Shown: positions 5,240 to 5,582 of the stretch, piece after piece | Layout of the letters: the number at the start of each line of letters is the position of its first letter | Numbering within the stretch: position 1 is the first letter of the stretch | Assembly: GCA_003135255.1 (NCBI GenBank) | Contig: PLAX01000118.1 | Span: 1-5,582 of the forward strand | Length of the DNA: 5,582 bases | From: Candidatus Dormiibacterota bacterium | Lineage (GTDB): Bacteria > Chloroflexota > Dormibacteria > Aeolococcales > Aeolococcaceae | Direction: 5' to 3' | The notes under the pieces: generated by a model | The model's input: the letters and a program-made list of their open reading frames with translations, nothing else | Databases searched by the model: none | Told to the model about the DNA's origin: nothing | Program-made: the position numbers and the translations under genes

Positions 5240-5582
5240 CCCAGATGGGCACCTCCGAGGCGGAAGCCTCCGAGACGGAGGACCCCGAGACGGAGAACTC
5301 CGAGACGGACGCCTCCGCGGCGGACTACGCGGTGGGCGTCGGCGTCTGCAGCCCGCGCGGGTTCAGCGCCGGGACCGCGGCCGCCGGCATCCGCGGCGAC
5401 GGCGACACGAGCCGCGCCGACATCGCGGTGGTGGTGAGCGATCGTCCCTGCGCGGGCGCCGGCGTCTTCACCCGGAACCTGGTCAAGGCCGCGCCGGTGA
5501 TCATCTCCCAGCTCACCCTGCGCCGGGGGACCCCGATCCACGCCGTGGTCGCCAACGCCGGCAACGCCAACGCCTGCACCGG
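5236..5582 (+). CDS. argJ: Glutamate N-acetyltransferase / amino-acid acetyltransferase ArgJ, N-terminal part (runs off window)
   Basis: ArgJ moves the acetyl group from N-acetylornithine to glutamate and in many bacteria also makes N-acetylglutamate from acetyl-CoA. It matures by self-cleavage at a Thr that lies beyond this window. The 115 visible residues include SPRGFSAGTAAAGIR (39-53), ADIAVVVSDRPCAGAGVFTRN (61-81), KAAPV and AVVANAGNANACT (103-115), all diagnostic. GTG 5236 overlaps the argC stop as GTGA and gives about 32 extra acidic residues made of pentapeptide repeats before the conserved start. GTG 5332 (residue 33), with GGCGGA seven bases upstream, would give a family-typical N-terminus and leave the repeats untranslated or intergenic. 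ATG 5245 is a third choice. The identity is firm; the start is uncertain. Confidence 0.93.
   Translation, partial: MTQMGTSEAEASETEDPETENSETDASAADYAVGVGVCSPRGFSAGTAAAGIRGDGDTSRADIAVVVSDRPCAGAGVFTRNLVKAAPVIISQLTLRRGTPIHAVVANAGNANACT
5251..5325 (+). repeat. Five imperfect 15-bp tandem units at the 5' end of argJ
   Basis: CGAGACGGA recurs at 5271, 5286 and 5301, flanked by variants CGAGGCGGA (5256) and CGCGGCGGA (5316), giving an exact 15-base period. In the argJ frame the units read TSEAE, ASETE, DPETE, NSETD and ASAAD: an acidic, probably disordered tract. No stop interrupts the frame. Confidence 0.9.

Overview
This is a compact, very GC-rich (roughly 70 percent by eye) bacterial chromosomal segment with every gene on the + strand. 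The codons end mostly in G or C, and GTG starts and GTGA stop/start overlaps are common. It suggests a high-GC Terrabacteria lineage, such as Actinomycetota or the Dormibacterota/Chloroflexota side. The window alone cannot settle the phylum. There are no RNA genes, insertion sequences, phage genes, CRISPR arrays or gaps longer than about 90 bases.

Bases 1-3731 hold one tight block: the 3' end of hisF, then hisI, a GH15-family glycoside hydrolase and a galactokinase-type GHMP kinase. Each junction overlaps by 1 to 4 bases, so the block is probably one transcript with translational coupling. HisF and HisI catalyse steps of histidine synthesis. The other two genes look like intracellular sugar use: a trehalase/glucan-hydrolase type enzyme and a sugar 1-kinase.

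Bases 3732-4216 hold a small YbjQ/UPF0145-like gene with its own ribosome binding site and a TATAGT -10 candidate. The -10 sits exactly in the loop of a perfect 7-bp inverted repeat. The protein seems to lack the usual last part of the domain.

Bases 4178-5582 start the arginine operon: argC, then argJ, which runs off the window. Upstream of argC is an A+T-rich island with a perfect TATAAT, nine bases before the start codon. It also carries a 14-bp palindrome resembling the ARG box bound by the arginine repressor ArgR. This suggests arginine-repressed, probably leaderless transcription of argCJ.

I found no clear undescribed system. The points most worth a second look are the ARG box with the leaderless promoter, the two sugar genes coupled to the his genes, and in-frame tandem repeats that extend the N-termini of both HisI and ArgJ.
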